A DNA stretch of 64,000 nt, taken from the NCBI GenBank assembly GCA_020631735.1, contig CM036179.1, forward strand, positions 20,637,063 through 20,701,062, given 5' to 3'. A program made the translations under genes and the position numbers. The notes below the pieces were generated by a model that made no database searches, was not told the origin of the DNA, and saw only the letters and a list, made by a program, of their open reading frames with translations. Of the stretch, positions 11,524 through 22,038 are shown piece by piece. The stretch's first letter is position 1, and every line of letters starts with the position of its first letter. Source of the DNA: Saccharum officinarum (lineage: Eukaryota; Streptophyta; Magnoliopsida; Poales; Poaceae).

Positions 11524-11985
11524 GTGTGAAAATTTGTACCATTTGCTTGGCACCGGATTACACTGACCCCTAAGGCCGAATACTGAGTATAGATTGTGTA
11601 GTAATTGTAGCGCGAATAGTGCAAATTGGGGTGGGGGGGGGGGGGGGAATCGTAGTTCAGGATGAATACAAATTGTTCTTTTTTTCCTCTGTTACCGCGC
11701 AATCAAGCACACTGTCAAAAGTACCGGACTAAGACGCACGGAAGCAGATAACGTACGATTTACAGAAGCAAAGAGCATCTGGTGCAGAACTACTAAATTC
11801 TCGAATGGTTTCTCCCACTGGTCAGCTTGACAATCCTCTTCACTAAAATTGTGAATATCAGAAAAAGAGGAGCTGCCTGGAGCCTGAATAGATAGTTGGT
11901 TTCTTTCTCCCTTTTGCATCGCATCTGACTGAGCTCCCTGATGATACACGCCATATGCATTTATCCGTTGCATCAGCATCATACA
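11524..11985 (-). other. 3' UTR region of RPT4 (left-arm copy), with a G/C homopolymer
   Basis: The stretch between the RPT4 stop codon and the SINE target site should contain the 3' UTR. It holds a long G run (about 11633-11648 on the plus strand), whose length differs in the other arm. The SINE sits about 480 bases past the stop, so it may lie in or just after the 3' UTR. Confidence 0.5.
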
Positions 11986-14900
11986 TTACTCTTTGCCAAA
12001 ATCTGCACTGTAATGCGCACTCGATTCCAGCTTTTTTGCATCATTTAGCTTACGCACAGCCTGAAATGAAAGATGCAAGGATTTTGAGTGTTAATGTGTA
12101 ACCCCCACTATGCAACGGTACACAAGATTGGAGTGTAAGGTAGTGCACCTTCATGAAGTCTTCGTGGACTACATAATCCCTCTCTGCACGAATTGCAGCC
12201 ATACCAGCTTCAGTGCACACGTTCCGAAGATCAGCCCCATTGAAACCCTAAAACCAGGAGAGTAAGGTGAAACTATACAATGGGATTAGAGGTTAGATAT
12301 GATAATAATACACTCACTCACTTCAGCTAGTTTCACAACTGCTTCATAATCAATTTCCCCATGCTTGGCGATACCAGCTGCATGGATTTTCAGAACTTCC
12401 ATTCTTGATTGCTCGTTGGGTAGCGGAATTTCAATCTTCCTGTCTAAACGTCCAGGACGCAGGAGCGCGGGGTCCAGAACATCAGGTCGATTCGTGGCCA
12501 TGATCATCTTTACCTGTTCAAGCCAAACTATCCTTGTCAAACTGAATTAATACATAAGCAACAAGACACAAGCTGCTCTATGTAACAATCACAGAAAATG
12601 CAAGGTAAATAGAGTGTCATGAGTATTGTGCCAAGCAAGTGGAAAAATCAACATTGAACCTAGGATTCTGAAAAGTGGCATCATGTTACTAGTAACCTTG
12701 ATTGTGCCTAGTTAGCTAACCATGCAAAACCGACCAAGCATACAAACTGCTAACTTTGTAGGGTATGTAGACTCTGGAAAAACAAGAACGTTGGTGTTGA
12801 TGGATATTTCGTGAAAATTATACACCGATTACGTGACTGGGAGAGCACGGCAAAATAATATTTTAAACAGTTAAACCTGCCTCAGTTCTAAAACCCCCAA
12901 AATCAGAGTTTACACAAATGATTAAGCAGCAACATAAAGGTAATATACCTTTCAGCATCTAGTATTCCAATTATATTCAAATGAAGTTTCATTATATTAC
13001 AAATTCTAACAGTAAACATGCATTTGCTCAACAAGTCAACAGTACTATCAAATGGAACTTGCAAAATGGATTAGTTACAACAGTAAATCACGTGGTGATG
13101 ATCTTCCAGATGTTATATATCCAATAAATGTAGAGTGCATAAATTTGGTTAGATCAACTTCCATTTACAGATAGCATTACCGTTATACCTAGAAAAATAT
13201 GAGTTATCAAAATAACAAATTTACCTTTCCTAGCTCGTCAAATCCGTCTAATTGGTTAAGGAGCTCCATCAACGTCCGCTGGATCTCACGATCAGCACTA
13301 GTTCCCTCACTAAATCTTCGTCCACCAATGGCATCAATTTCATCCATGAAGATGATGCATGGCTAGATAAGAAAAGATTGACATGAAAAGAACAAATATC
13401 ATGAGTGATGGAACTAAAATGAATGATGATACAAGTCAGGTAAGGGAAGTGCATTATTGATTTGGTAGTGACCCGACAGGATTCAAATAAAGTAATTGAT
13501 CCGAGTGATTTTTCTCATGCAAAGATGATAGTTTGGAAAGTATTTCTTCTCATGCAACACTAACAACGAAATCCAAACGTTAAGTAATGATCAGTTTTAT
13601 TAGTAAAGCAAATCTTCCACATTGCATTGGTGGGAAATATTTTTACAACACAATATGTTCATCAAATAAACTATTGTAGTATTGTATACAGGCTTGCATA
13701 GCTACTTTAGACGCACATCTTTAGGGAATATATCAATATACCATGGTAGTGTCTTCCAGATAAATGAAAGATCAGTTCAGAACCATTAGGTTTGCAGGAA
13801 TTAAAAAAGAGTAACATCAAGCCTTTGCTACTTACTTGGTGATCCCGTGCATAGCCAAACATTTCTCTAATCAAACGAGCACTTTCTCCAATGTATTTGT
13901 CAATAATAGCACTTGAAACAATCTGTTTTTAGACATTATGTAAGCAACATATGTGAAGTGTAAGAAATATTGAATGCCATCAATGAAGTGAAAAGCCACA
14001 CACCTTCAGAAAGTTAGCATCGATGTTACTTGCAATAGCCCTTGCCAATAGGGTCTTCCCAGTTCCTGGAGGACCGTAGAGTAGAACACCCTGGATGAGT
14101 AAATTGAACAAGCATTGATATCCAGTCAGAACATTAGACATTATAATCTCTTTCACCTCATATGCATAATTGGGATCTAAACACATATTTGTGTTTACCT
14201 TGGGAGGCTTAATTCCCACACGAAGAAAGAGTTCAGGGTTCATAAGAGGTAACTCAATGGATTCCCTAAGCTCTCTAATCTGATCAGACAAACCGCCTAC
14301 AGCGGAGTAACTGACATTTCCTGGATCTTCATGAAGCATGTTATATACCACAGGATCCACCTGAAGGATTTTCATTCCACATCATCAAAATACATTTTTC
14401 CACATTGAAAACAATTGTTCTTCAACAGAAAAAAAAAACTAAGAATCGATGAAGAAAAATACATAAAGTGACTGATAAACATACCTCCCGTGGAAGAGTG
14501 CGCATTATTGTCAAGGTCGTCATGTCAAGTACAACACGAGTTCCAGACGTCAACTTCTCCTTGTCCACTTTACTTCGGCAACCGACCACGTATCGGGGAC
14601 CACTGCTGGCCTTCACAATAACTGAAGAGACAGGTGTTTCAGTGTTCAGCTTTATATCATTGATAAATATAAAACAGAAACTAAATGTGATACTTGATGT
14701 AGACATGCCAAAGAAAATAGTCAGTTGGTGACTATAGATTAACAGCAGTATTCTCATTCATTGCTACCAAGGAGAGAGGAATGGCAAAAACAGATATGTT
14801 CCTTTATAGTAAGGGGAAAGAATTGACTCTGAAGCCAGTAAACTGTGTACAAGAAAACAGATCCAAAGACACAGGAAATGCACTGGACTTACAGCGTTCA

Positions 14901-15012
14901 TTATCAAGAGGTCGGAGAACCTCTCCAATTATTTGCCCCACGCTCTGCAGAGACTTCAAGTCATCTTCAGTCTTGGTAAAATCCTTCTTTGCATTTTTAA
15001 GGCTTTCTCTCA
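11986..15012 (-). pseudogene. RPT4: 26S proteasome regulatory ATPase RPT4 (S10b), 5' end lost at the gap
   Basis: Exons 2-10 are present at 15012-14893, 14621-14485, 14360-14199, 14090-14004, 13922-13836, 13362-13225, 12513-12322, 12247-12149 and 12060-11986. They encode the same residues as the full gene at 57674-61999. Exon 1, which holds the start codon and the first 35 codons, should lie about 63 bases beyond 16140, which is where the N gap begins. No decay is visible: there are no stops, frameshifts or altered splice sites. I label it pseudogene only because the gene is incomplete here. It may be a complete gene broken by assembly, or the other haplotype of the copy on the right. The Walker A (GPPGTGKT) and Walker B (IIFMDEID) motifs are intact. 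Confidence 0.85.
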
Positions 15013-16140
15013 CTGCATGCAAGGGGACAAGCAAATCATATTAGTTAAATTGGAACGAGATTTTCAGAAAACAACCAAACAATGTATTTCGGCAATTCTT
15101 AGATTAACCCTAAGAACAAAAGCTATTGTGGAGCACCAATGCTGATAGTTTTCGCTGTGCATCAAATTTACAAATGGAAAATAATAGCAATAGAGTACAG
15201 GCTCGTAGCAACAGTATAAGACTAACAGAGAAGAAACCAAAGCTTGCGATGGGAAGAAATTTAAACCGGGGAACTGGGGCAATACAAGCTTTTAAGGATT
15301 TATTAAACATAACCAGATAACTCTTGGTACACAACATATTAATCCCTAGCTCTCAATAAAACACATTACCAATAATCAGATACAGAGAACAGAGTTAGGA
15401 GCGTTTGCACCATACAATTTTCTTAAACAGCCATCATGCAGTTAGCATGCTGAGAAGTTGGATAACTCTTGGGTTGTGACAGCTGTAACCAAGCTCAAGC
15501 TACATACTACTTTTTGCCATGGAATTTCATACCCCTCGATACTGAAATCGATCCAAATAAAATGTAGATAATCCACACATAAAAACCTCTAAGAAAATTG
15601 AAGTTTCGCACTTCAAACAGAAATAAAAGAATTGCAGTGTCTAATTGATGCCCTAACAAGTATTTGATTGTGTATTAACTGCAAACGCTTGAATGACCAA
15701 GCAAGCAAAGTTACTGAGTGACCAACAAATACTACGCAGGTCAACCAGGGTGAGAGAGAAATATTGGGGCCAATTATCCTCGCAACAGCTACCAAGATTG
15801 ACCAGACTAAACACTAAGTGACCTCGTACTTGCAGAGAACTTCCAGAACTTCAGATCCACATAGAGCAACCAGTCCCCAAACGGCCAGATTCAGCGCTCC
15901 AACGCCAAATCTACCGAACTAACAGATGCCAAGACCAACGCCACAGGTCCCGATCTAGCACCGAAGGAGCCGCTAAGCAAATCATCACCAATCCCCTAGT
16001 AAAGCCTCGAAATCACCGACCACGCCGCGCCACGGACAGCGAATCTACACCGAAAACTACTCGACATCCAAACCTCCAGCTAGATCCTGCGCACACATCC
16101 ACTAACCCCCCTAGTGAGACACGGGATCGGCCGCCCCGAA
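15013..16140 (-). other. RPT4 intron 1, truncated by the gap (left-arm copy)
   Basis: These 1128 bases match 57842-58972 in reverse. No coding sequence or transposon is seen. Two run-length differences from the other arm lie here, in the AACCC(C)TAAG and CCGGG(G)AAC stretches. Confidence 0.85.
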
Positions 16141-16240
16141 NNNNNNNNNNNNNNNNNNNNNNNNNNNNNNNNNNNNNNNNNNNNNNNNNNNNNNNNNNNN
16201 NNNNNNNNNNNNNNNNNNNNNNNNNNNNNNNNNNNNNNNN
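16141..16240. other. Assembly gap (100 N)
   Basis: Exactly 100 N, the usual filler for a gap of unknown size. The left arm of the inverted duplication stops at its left edge. The sequence on its right is unrelated to the RPT4 exon 1 that should follow. Confidence 1.
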
Positions 16241-16395
16241 AATTGCTTTCCAGTCTTTGTTGTTTAGTTTCCTAGTATTCATGGGTAGGCCCAAGGTATC
16301 GAAAGGGAAATTTACCAAATCACACAACCCGATAATTGCGAATAAAACATTTCAAGTTCTTTTGCTTTGCCCAAGGTATTTGAAAGAGCTCATGA
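16241..16395 (-). pseudogene. LINE reverse transcriptase fragment
   Basis: Read on the minus strand, the first 87 bases encode FPFDTLGLPMNTRKLNNKDWKAI. This matches the plant L1 RT segment usually reading FPFRYLG(I/L)P and KLNNxDW. Further upstream the frame has a stop, so the piece is degenerate. It is cut by the gap on one side. Confidence 0.65.
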
Positions 16396-17084
16396 AGGAT
16401 TGAAGGTCCTAGACTTTTTTTTTGACACCCTCTATTGACTCTCAAAATCACACCTAAACTACAATTGGAGTTCTCACTCTCACTCTGTCACTCAACCTGT
16501 TAGAAGTATTTCGTATGCTTCTTTTTTTAGGTAGCACTATTGCTAAGGTCTTGGAACCCTTGAGGGTGAAGTCACACCCTCTTTTTTCCAAGCTGGCTGT
16601 TGTACTCGATCTCCGAGATGCAACTCTGCTAACTGACAATCAAGTGTTGGCCTTTGTTATGTTTGCTGCTGAATCGCCACGCACTTATCTTGAACATTGC
16701 GGTCAATGGTGTCTTATCTTTTTGGGTAAATTTGCTATTGGACATGCCAAATGCTGCCTCTTTGCGGTGGACACCCACTTTCGAGCTTTTTGCTAGGGGA
16801 CACTCCGATTTCTAAAATTTGGCCAGTGGACACCGCTCCCCAGTTTCAGCGATTTTGAGAAGAGAAAATCGTTTTGACACCAAGTGCCCTAAGCCAGACT
16901 TGGGTCGACTTGGTCCATCCCAAACCAGTCTGGTTGGACCAGCTTTATAACGCCCTGGACCGTCGGTTAGGGTTTACTTGCGCCACTTCCCCAATCCTGC
17001 CACTGACGCCCATGCCCACGCGACTCCACTGCTCGCCACGGCGCCGTCCACTCCACTACCCGTCGCAAATGGTGTAGAGCACAG
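16396..17084. other. Unassigned sequence left of the first copia element
   Basis: I see nothing I can name. An ORF at 16515-16796 (93 codons) has no recognised domain. The segment from about 16900 to 17080 is more GC-rich and could be a gene or transposon leader fragment. The copia LTR starts at 17085, preceded by CACAG. Confidence 0.4.
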
Positions 17085-18983
17085 TGTAAGGTCCAAATAG
17101 GCTAGAGAGGGGGGGATGAATAGCCTAATTAAAACTTCTATAAGAATTACTTAACCACACGTTAGTATGAAAGTTGGCGAAGCAAAAGCACTAGCTCTAA
17201 CTATTTAAGCAAGCCACCTACACAAGTCTATAACAAAGCTATTCACTAAACACAACAACAACTACAAGCTAGAAACAAGAAGTAATACGAGAGAAGAGCT
17301 TTGAGTGATTATACCGCCGTGAAGAGATGAGAAGTACCAATCAATCAATCACACAAGAGAAGTCCTCGGGAAGAGAATGGCACAAGAATTTATCCGAGGT
17401 TTACTTGCTTCCCGACAAGCTACTCCCTGTTGTGGCGATACACCCACTTGTCGGTTCGCGAGCTAATCGACTATCAAGAGTAGAGCCCTCGGTGGGCGCC
17501 GCACAACCGCACACAAGATGGGGATCCTCCAAGCCACGAGCTTCACTAGAGTATCCAATTCACGAACTCCCGCGGGGAAGGATCAAGAACCCCTTACAAC
17601 ACTTGGTGAAGGCTCCAACAATCTCTAATTGCGAGCTCAATCACCTCCGCTGCTCCAAGCCGTCTACCGTGTCGGGAAACACAGAAGAGTAACAAGAAAT
17701 CCGCAGCAACTCAAAGATCAAGTGCCTCTAGAATGCAACTCTCAAGCAATGCACTTGAATCTAACTCAATCTCACTCAAGATGTGCAACTATGCAAAGAG
17801 ATGAGTGGAGGGGTTGTTCTCTAGCTCAAAGTATGTCTCTAGTTCTCAAAATGTGCAAGAGTTGCCCTCAAACCCCGGCCAACCTCTATTTATAGCGTAC
17901 CCCTTCGAATATAGCCGTTAGGAACTTTAACCAGCCGAAGTCGTGCTGACCGGACGCGCTGGTCAAACTGACCGGACGCGCCGGTCGCGCAACGGCTAAA
18001 TTCTGAAACACCGACCGGACGCGCTGGTCGTACTGACCGGACGCGCCGGGTGTGACCGGACACGCTGGTCCCGCAACTGACCGGACACGCTGGTCAACTT
18101 GAGTAGCGCACAACTAAACAACGACCGGATGCGCCTCTCGCAATGACCGGACGCGACAGCGCCCGCGTCCGGTTAGAGTCCAGTAAGCTCCCTGGATGAC
18201 CGGACGCGTCCGGTCGTCAGTGACCAGACGCGCTGCGCGTCCGATCATCAAACTAAAAACCGCGCAGACGCTAAACACTGACCGGACGCGTCCGGTCATA
18301 CCGTGACCGCGTCTGGTGCAGCGTCCGGTCACCACAGTGACCTCCGTTCGCCTCCATTTCTTTTCCGACTTCTGGCGCAATAGAAAATAGGCATTTCACT
18401 TCTCCAAAAAGCGCCGAATCCCACCTCTCAAGCTCGGCGGGAGGGAGAGAGGAACCCAAACCCCTCTCTACCGCTTGAACTCCACCGCCTTCGCAAATGT
18501 GCTAACACCACCAAGTGTACACCACCATGTGCATGTGTGTTAGCATTTCATAATCATTTTCTAAGGCGTTATTTTAGCTTTTTACTAGATCCTAATGCAT
18601 ATACTCAAGACATTGATCTAGTGGCACTTGATTTCCGAGCTAACCGTGATTGCCCCTCTTGATAGTCGGCTATGTATCCTAAACCCGGTCAATCACTTCT
18701 CTACTCATCTTAGACCGGTAAAAGGAAAACCCTATGGTTATACCTTTGCCTTGCGCTCTTAGATCCTTCTCTTTCACTTGATCATCATGTCCTTTATTTT
18801 ATGTGCATCTCCACCATGATCATCATTTCATGTCCATGCACCATCTCTTTGTGATATTGTGGCCACCACTCCTTGCCACATACACCTTCATCACATGTGT
18901 TTCTTATGCCTAACTCAAAACACTTAACACATGGCATTAGCAACTTGGTGTCATTAATTACCAAAACCAAACTTGGGCTTTCA
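17085..18983 (-). repeat. Copia element 1 3' LTR
   Basis: An LTR of 1899 bases with TG...CA ends. The purine tract AAAAAGGGGGAGA lies just outside its 5' end (read on the minus strand). It shares long identical blocks with the LTR at 47334-49391 but is about 160 bases shorter. Confidence 0.85.
17887..18345 (-). promoter_or_regulatory. U3 palindrome array and TATA box, element 1 LTR
   Basis: Read on the plus strand, about seven intact copies of GACCGGACGC lie between 17940 and 18300. Several copies carry one G-to-A or C-to-T change (GACCGGACAC, GACCGGATGC, GACCAGACGC). The TATAAATA box is at 17887-17894 (minus strand), just downstream of the array in transcription order. Confidence 0.75.
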
Positions 18984-20066
18984 ATCTCCCCCTTTTTGGT
19001 AATTGATGACAACCATCACAAAGATATGAAATGAAATTAATTTTCAATTTCGATAGTATTAGCTCCCCCTACATATGTGCTTCCATGAGTTTGGTTCAAA
19101 TGTGCACGTATGTATGGATTTGAATTTTGGGAGAGTTACTACTATCAAATTGATGCTAAGGTATATAGAATGGACCTTTGAAGCGTGATACCAACCGGAG
19201 TTGCCTTTATATACCATCCTTAGCATCGATGTAGCTAGACACCACTTAAAATACATCACTTGTAACGATCACAAACACTAAAATACCCTGTGAGATCAAC
19301 ATTATAAGCAAAGGTGTCTAGATACCGCTTGTAAAGCTACTCTCAACAAATCATCATTCAAATTCTATTTCTAGCAATCACCATTCAATCAAGAATATGA
19401 ATTTAAGCTTTGCAATGCAATAATTCATCATGTTAATGCACATACAAATGCAACAAATAGTTCATGAGCTTGCTCCCCCTACTTATGTGCTCAAATTTTA
19501 ATTGATACCTTGATTAACTTTTTATCTTTATGACTTTTCTCTCCCCTTATTATATCTTATTCTCTCTTTGCAATATCTTTGTGACTCTTTCTATCTTTGT
19601 GACTTTTCTCTCCCCCTTTGTCAACAATCACCAAAAAATGTGCCAATTTTAGTGAGAGATAAGTCAATCAATATGAGGGAGTCCAAATTTTGGTTCAATC
19701 TAGATCACTTGCCTAGAATATGTAATTCGGTTTGATCCAAGGACAAGCTTTTTCACACCTCATAAAGTATAAGGGTTATCTTTACCATGTTGAATTACAC
19801 ATCATGAGCTCGTTTACTAGATTTAACACTAGGTTTGCAAGCCCACAAATATGTCATATGCTACCACTAGATCAATCAAACATAGAAGCAATAGTGATAC
19901 CATATATACATCAAAATCATTTGATTTTTATGAATGAGCTTATTTGTCATGCAAATATGTTTATATGTTCTAACCATGTCCTTAGCAAAGTATGAATGAT
20001 ATGCCAAATAACTTTACCTTGCTATATTGGAGGAGAGGCATGTCATATAAGAATGTGGGGGTGCAC
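18984..20066 (-). other. Copia element 1, 3' non-coding region
   Basis: This stretch lies between the pol stop codon and the 3' LTR. It contains several short purine tracts of the AGGGGGAGC type (for example near 19065 and 19475, seen as GCTCCCCCT on the plus strand), plus the final one next to the LTR. No env-like frame is present. Confidence 0.7.
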
Positions 20067-21308
20067 TCATTTCAAGATGGAGAAGTCAAGTATGTTCAAT
20101 TCATTCTTCAACTTGTAAAATCTCTTTTCATCAAGTGACTTTGTGAATATGTCGGCTAATTGATCTTCAGTGCTAATGCTTTCAATGCTAATATCACCCT
20201 TTTGTTGATGGTCTCTTATTAAGTGATGCCTTATGTCAATGTGCTTGGTTCTTGAATGTTGAACCGGATTTTGTGTCATCTTGATAGCACTTTCATTGTC
20301 ACAAAACAATGGCACATTCTTGAACTTGATTCCAAAATCATTCAAGGTGGCCTTCATCCAAAGCAATTGTGCACAACAACTACCGGCACTAATGTATTCG
20401 GCCTCGACGGTAGATAGTGCAACACTATTTTGTTTCCTTGATGACCATGAAATAAGAGACCTTCCAAGCAATTGACAAGTGCCACTTGTGCTCATTCTAT
20501 CAATCTTGCAACCACCATAGTCGGAGTCCGAATATCCAATCAACTCAAAATTAGACCCCTTAGGATACCATAATCCAATATCATGAGTGCCCTTAAGATA
20601 TCTCAATATTCTCTTTATTGTTTTCAAGTGACTTTCTCTAGGTGAAGCTTGATATCTTGCACACTTGCACACACTAAACATCGCATCCAGCCTAGAAGCG
20701 GTGACATAGAGCAAACTTCCAATCATAGACCGGTATTGCTTTTGATCTACCATGTTTTCACTATCATCAATACCCAATTGATCATTAGTGCCCATTGGTG
20801 TACTCATTGGCTTAGCATCTTGCAATCCAAACTTCTTGATCATGTCCTTGATGTACTTGCCTTGACTTACAAAAGTGTCATTCTTCATTTGCTTGATTTG
20901 AAGTCTAAGGAAGTAACTAAGCTCTCCAATCATAGACATCTCAAACTCATTAGCCATCATATTTCTAAATTCTTCACAAAAGTCTTGGTTAGTTGATCTA
21001 AAGATAATGTCATCCACATAGATTTGCAACACAAACAAGTCATTTCCAAGCTTCTTGGTGAAGAGAGTGGTGTCAACCTTTCCCATCTTGAACCCTTTAG
21101 AGAGGAGAAAGTCCCTCAACCTCTCATACCATGCTCTAGGTGTTTGCTTCAAACCATACAATGTCTTCTTTAGCTTGTAAACATGGTCGGGCTTCTTGTC
21201 ATCTTCAAAACCGGGAGGTTGCTCAACATAAACTTCTTCATTGATGTAGCCATTGAGAAATACACTCTTGACATTCATTTGATAGAGCTTGATGTTGTGT
21301 GCACAAGC
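20067..21308 (-). pseudogene. Copia element 1 pol fragment: RT C-terminal half and RNase H
   Basis: An open frame of 413 codons covers the RT from [10 protein letters not shown] through YVDDIIF, then RNase H with STVEAEYISAG and the conserved DIRHHLIRDH end. The 5' part of pol is absent because a gypsy LTR begins at 21309. Compared with element 4 it carries many G-to-A or C-to-T type changes, including Asp to Asn in the first catalytic RT motif (QMNVKS instead of QMDVKS) and Gly to Arg at three sites. It is therefore inactive even where the frame is open. Confidence 0.85.
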
Positions 21309-22038
21309 TGTAACACCCCTGGGTGTTAAGCATGCATTAGCATCCAAATCATTAGTCATAATCTTCTCATACATGATTATCATTGCATGCAATATAGACC
21401 CTTTTAAATTTAAAGTTGAAAAACAATTACTCAAAACCCAAATTCTACATTTAAGTGCTAAAGAGTGGTGAAATTTTATGTAGCTACAATTTTAAATAAT
21501 CTAGAATAAATAAACATGATTTTTGGAGCAACTCTTGAATTCAAATTCCTTCAAATTTTGCTTTTAAAAATATTCTAGAAAAATGAATTTTTACTTAAAA
21601 ATTTAGCTTTAAATCCCAAATTCAAAATCTATTTAGAATTTTGAAAAGTGCCCTACATAAAAGTTGTAGAGAATTAAATTTTGAACAACTTTTATTTTGG
21701 GCAAAAGTTCTGAAAACCTCTTTTTCATCTTCAAATTCGAATTTGAAACAATTAGAAAAATTTGCAAATTATTTAGAAAAAGAAAAATGCTTTCCCTTCT
21801 TTAACGGGCCGCGGCTTCCCTTTCGGCCCACGAGCAGACGCCGGCCTGGCCCGCTTGCCCCGCTCCCCTCCTCGCGCCGTGGGCTCCACCGGCCGTGCCA
21901 CGCGCCTTGAACCCGCGCCTGCTCCTCCCTCCTCAGCACGCCCTCCATTTCGCCCTTCTTGGCCTCACACGAGCCGCAGCAGCCGCCGCTCTCGCCTCCT
22001 CGCGCCGCCGCCGCTCCGCCCGAGACGAACGCCGCCGT
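21309..22038 (+). mobile_element. Ty3/gypsy LTR, first 730 bases
   Basis: It begins TGTAACACCCCTGGGTGTT and matches the LTR at 49583-53542 from its first base. It is cut at 22038, inside the GC-rich middle part, by copia element 2. The right-hand copy has about 90 extra bases in this stretch. The rest of this LTR is not found on the other side of element 2. Confidence 0.85.

Larger units (their letters stand above)
9981..16140 (-). repeat. Left arm of a roughly 6.16-kb inverted duplication
   Basis: The whole block is repeated in reverse at 57842-64000. The coordinates of matching bases sum to about 73981-73986 throughout, so almost no length has been gained or lost. It covers the C2/GRAM start codon region, the SINE, RPT4 exons 2-10 and most of RPT4 intron 1. 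The arm ends exactly at the N gap, and the other arm runs off the window, so the full length of the duplication is unknown. Differences I could see are one C/G substitution (10914 against 63071) and several run-length changes. Confidence 0.95.
17085..21308 (-). mobile_element. Ty1/copia Sirevirus-like element 1, 3' half only
   Basis: On the minus strand this holds the end of pol (20067-21308), a non-coding 3' region (18984-20066) and the 3' LTR (17085-18983). The LTR reads TGAAAGCCC...CCTTACA on the minus strand. The element's 5' half is missing: at 21308/21309 it is interrupted by the start of a gypsy LTR, and no continuation is found on the far side. Its LTR and pol are closest to element 4 (43109-49391), so the two form an inverted pair. 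Confidence 0.85.
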
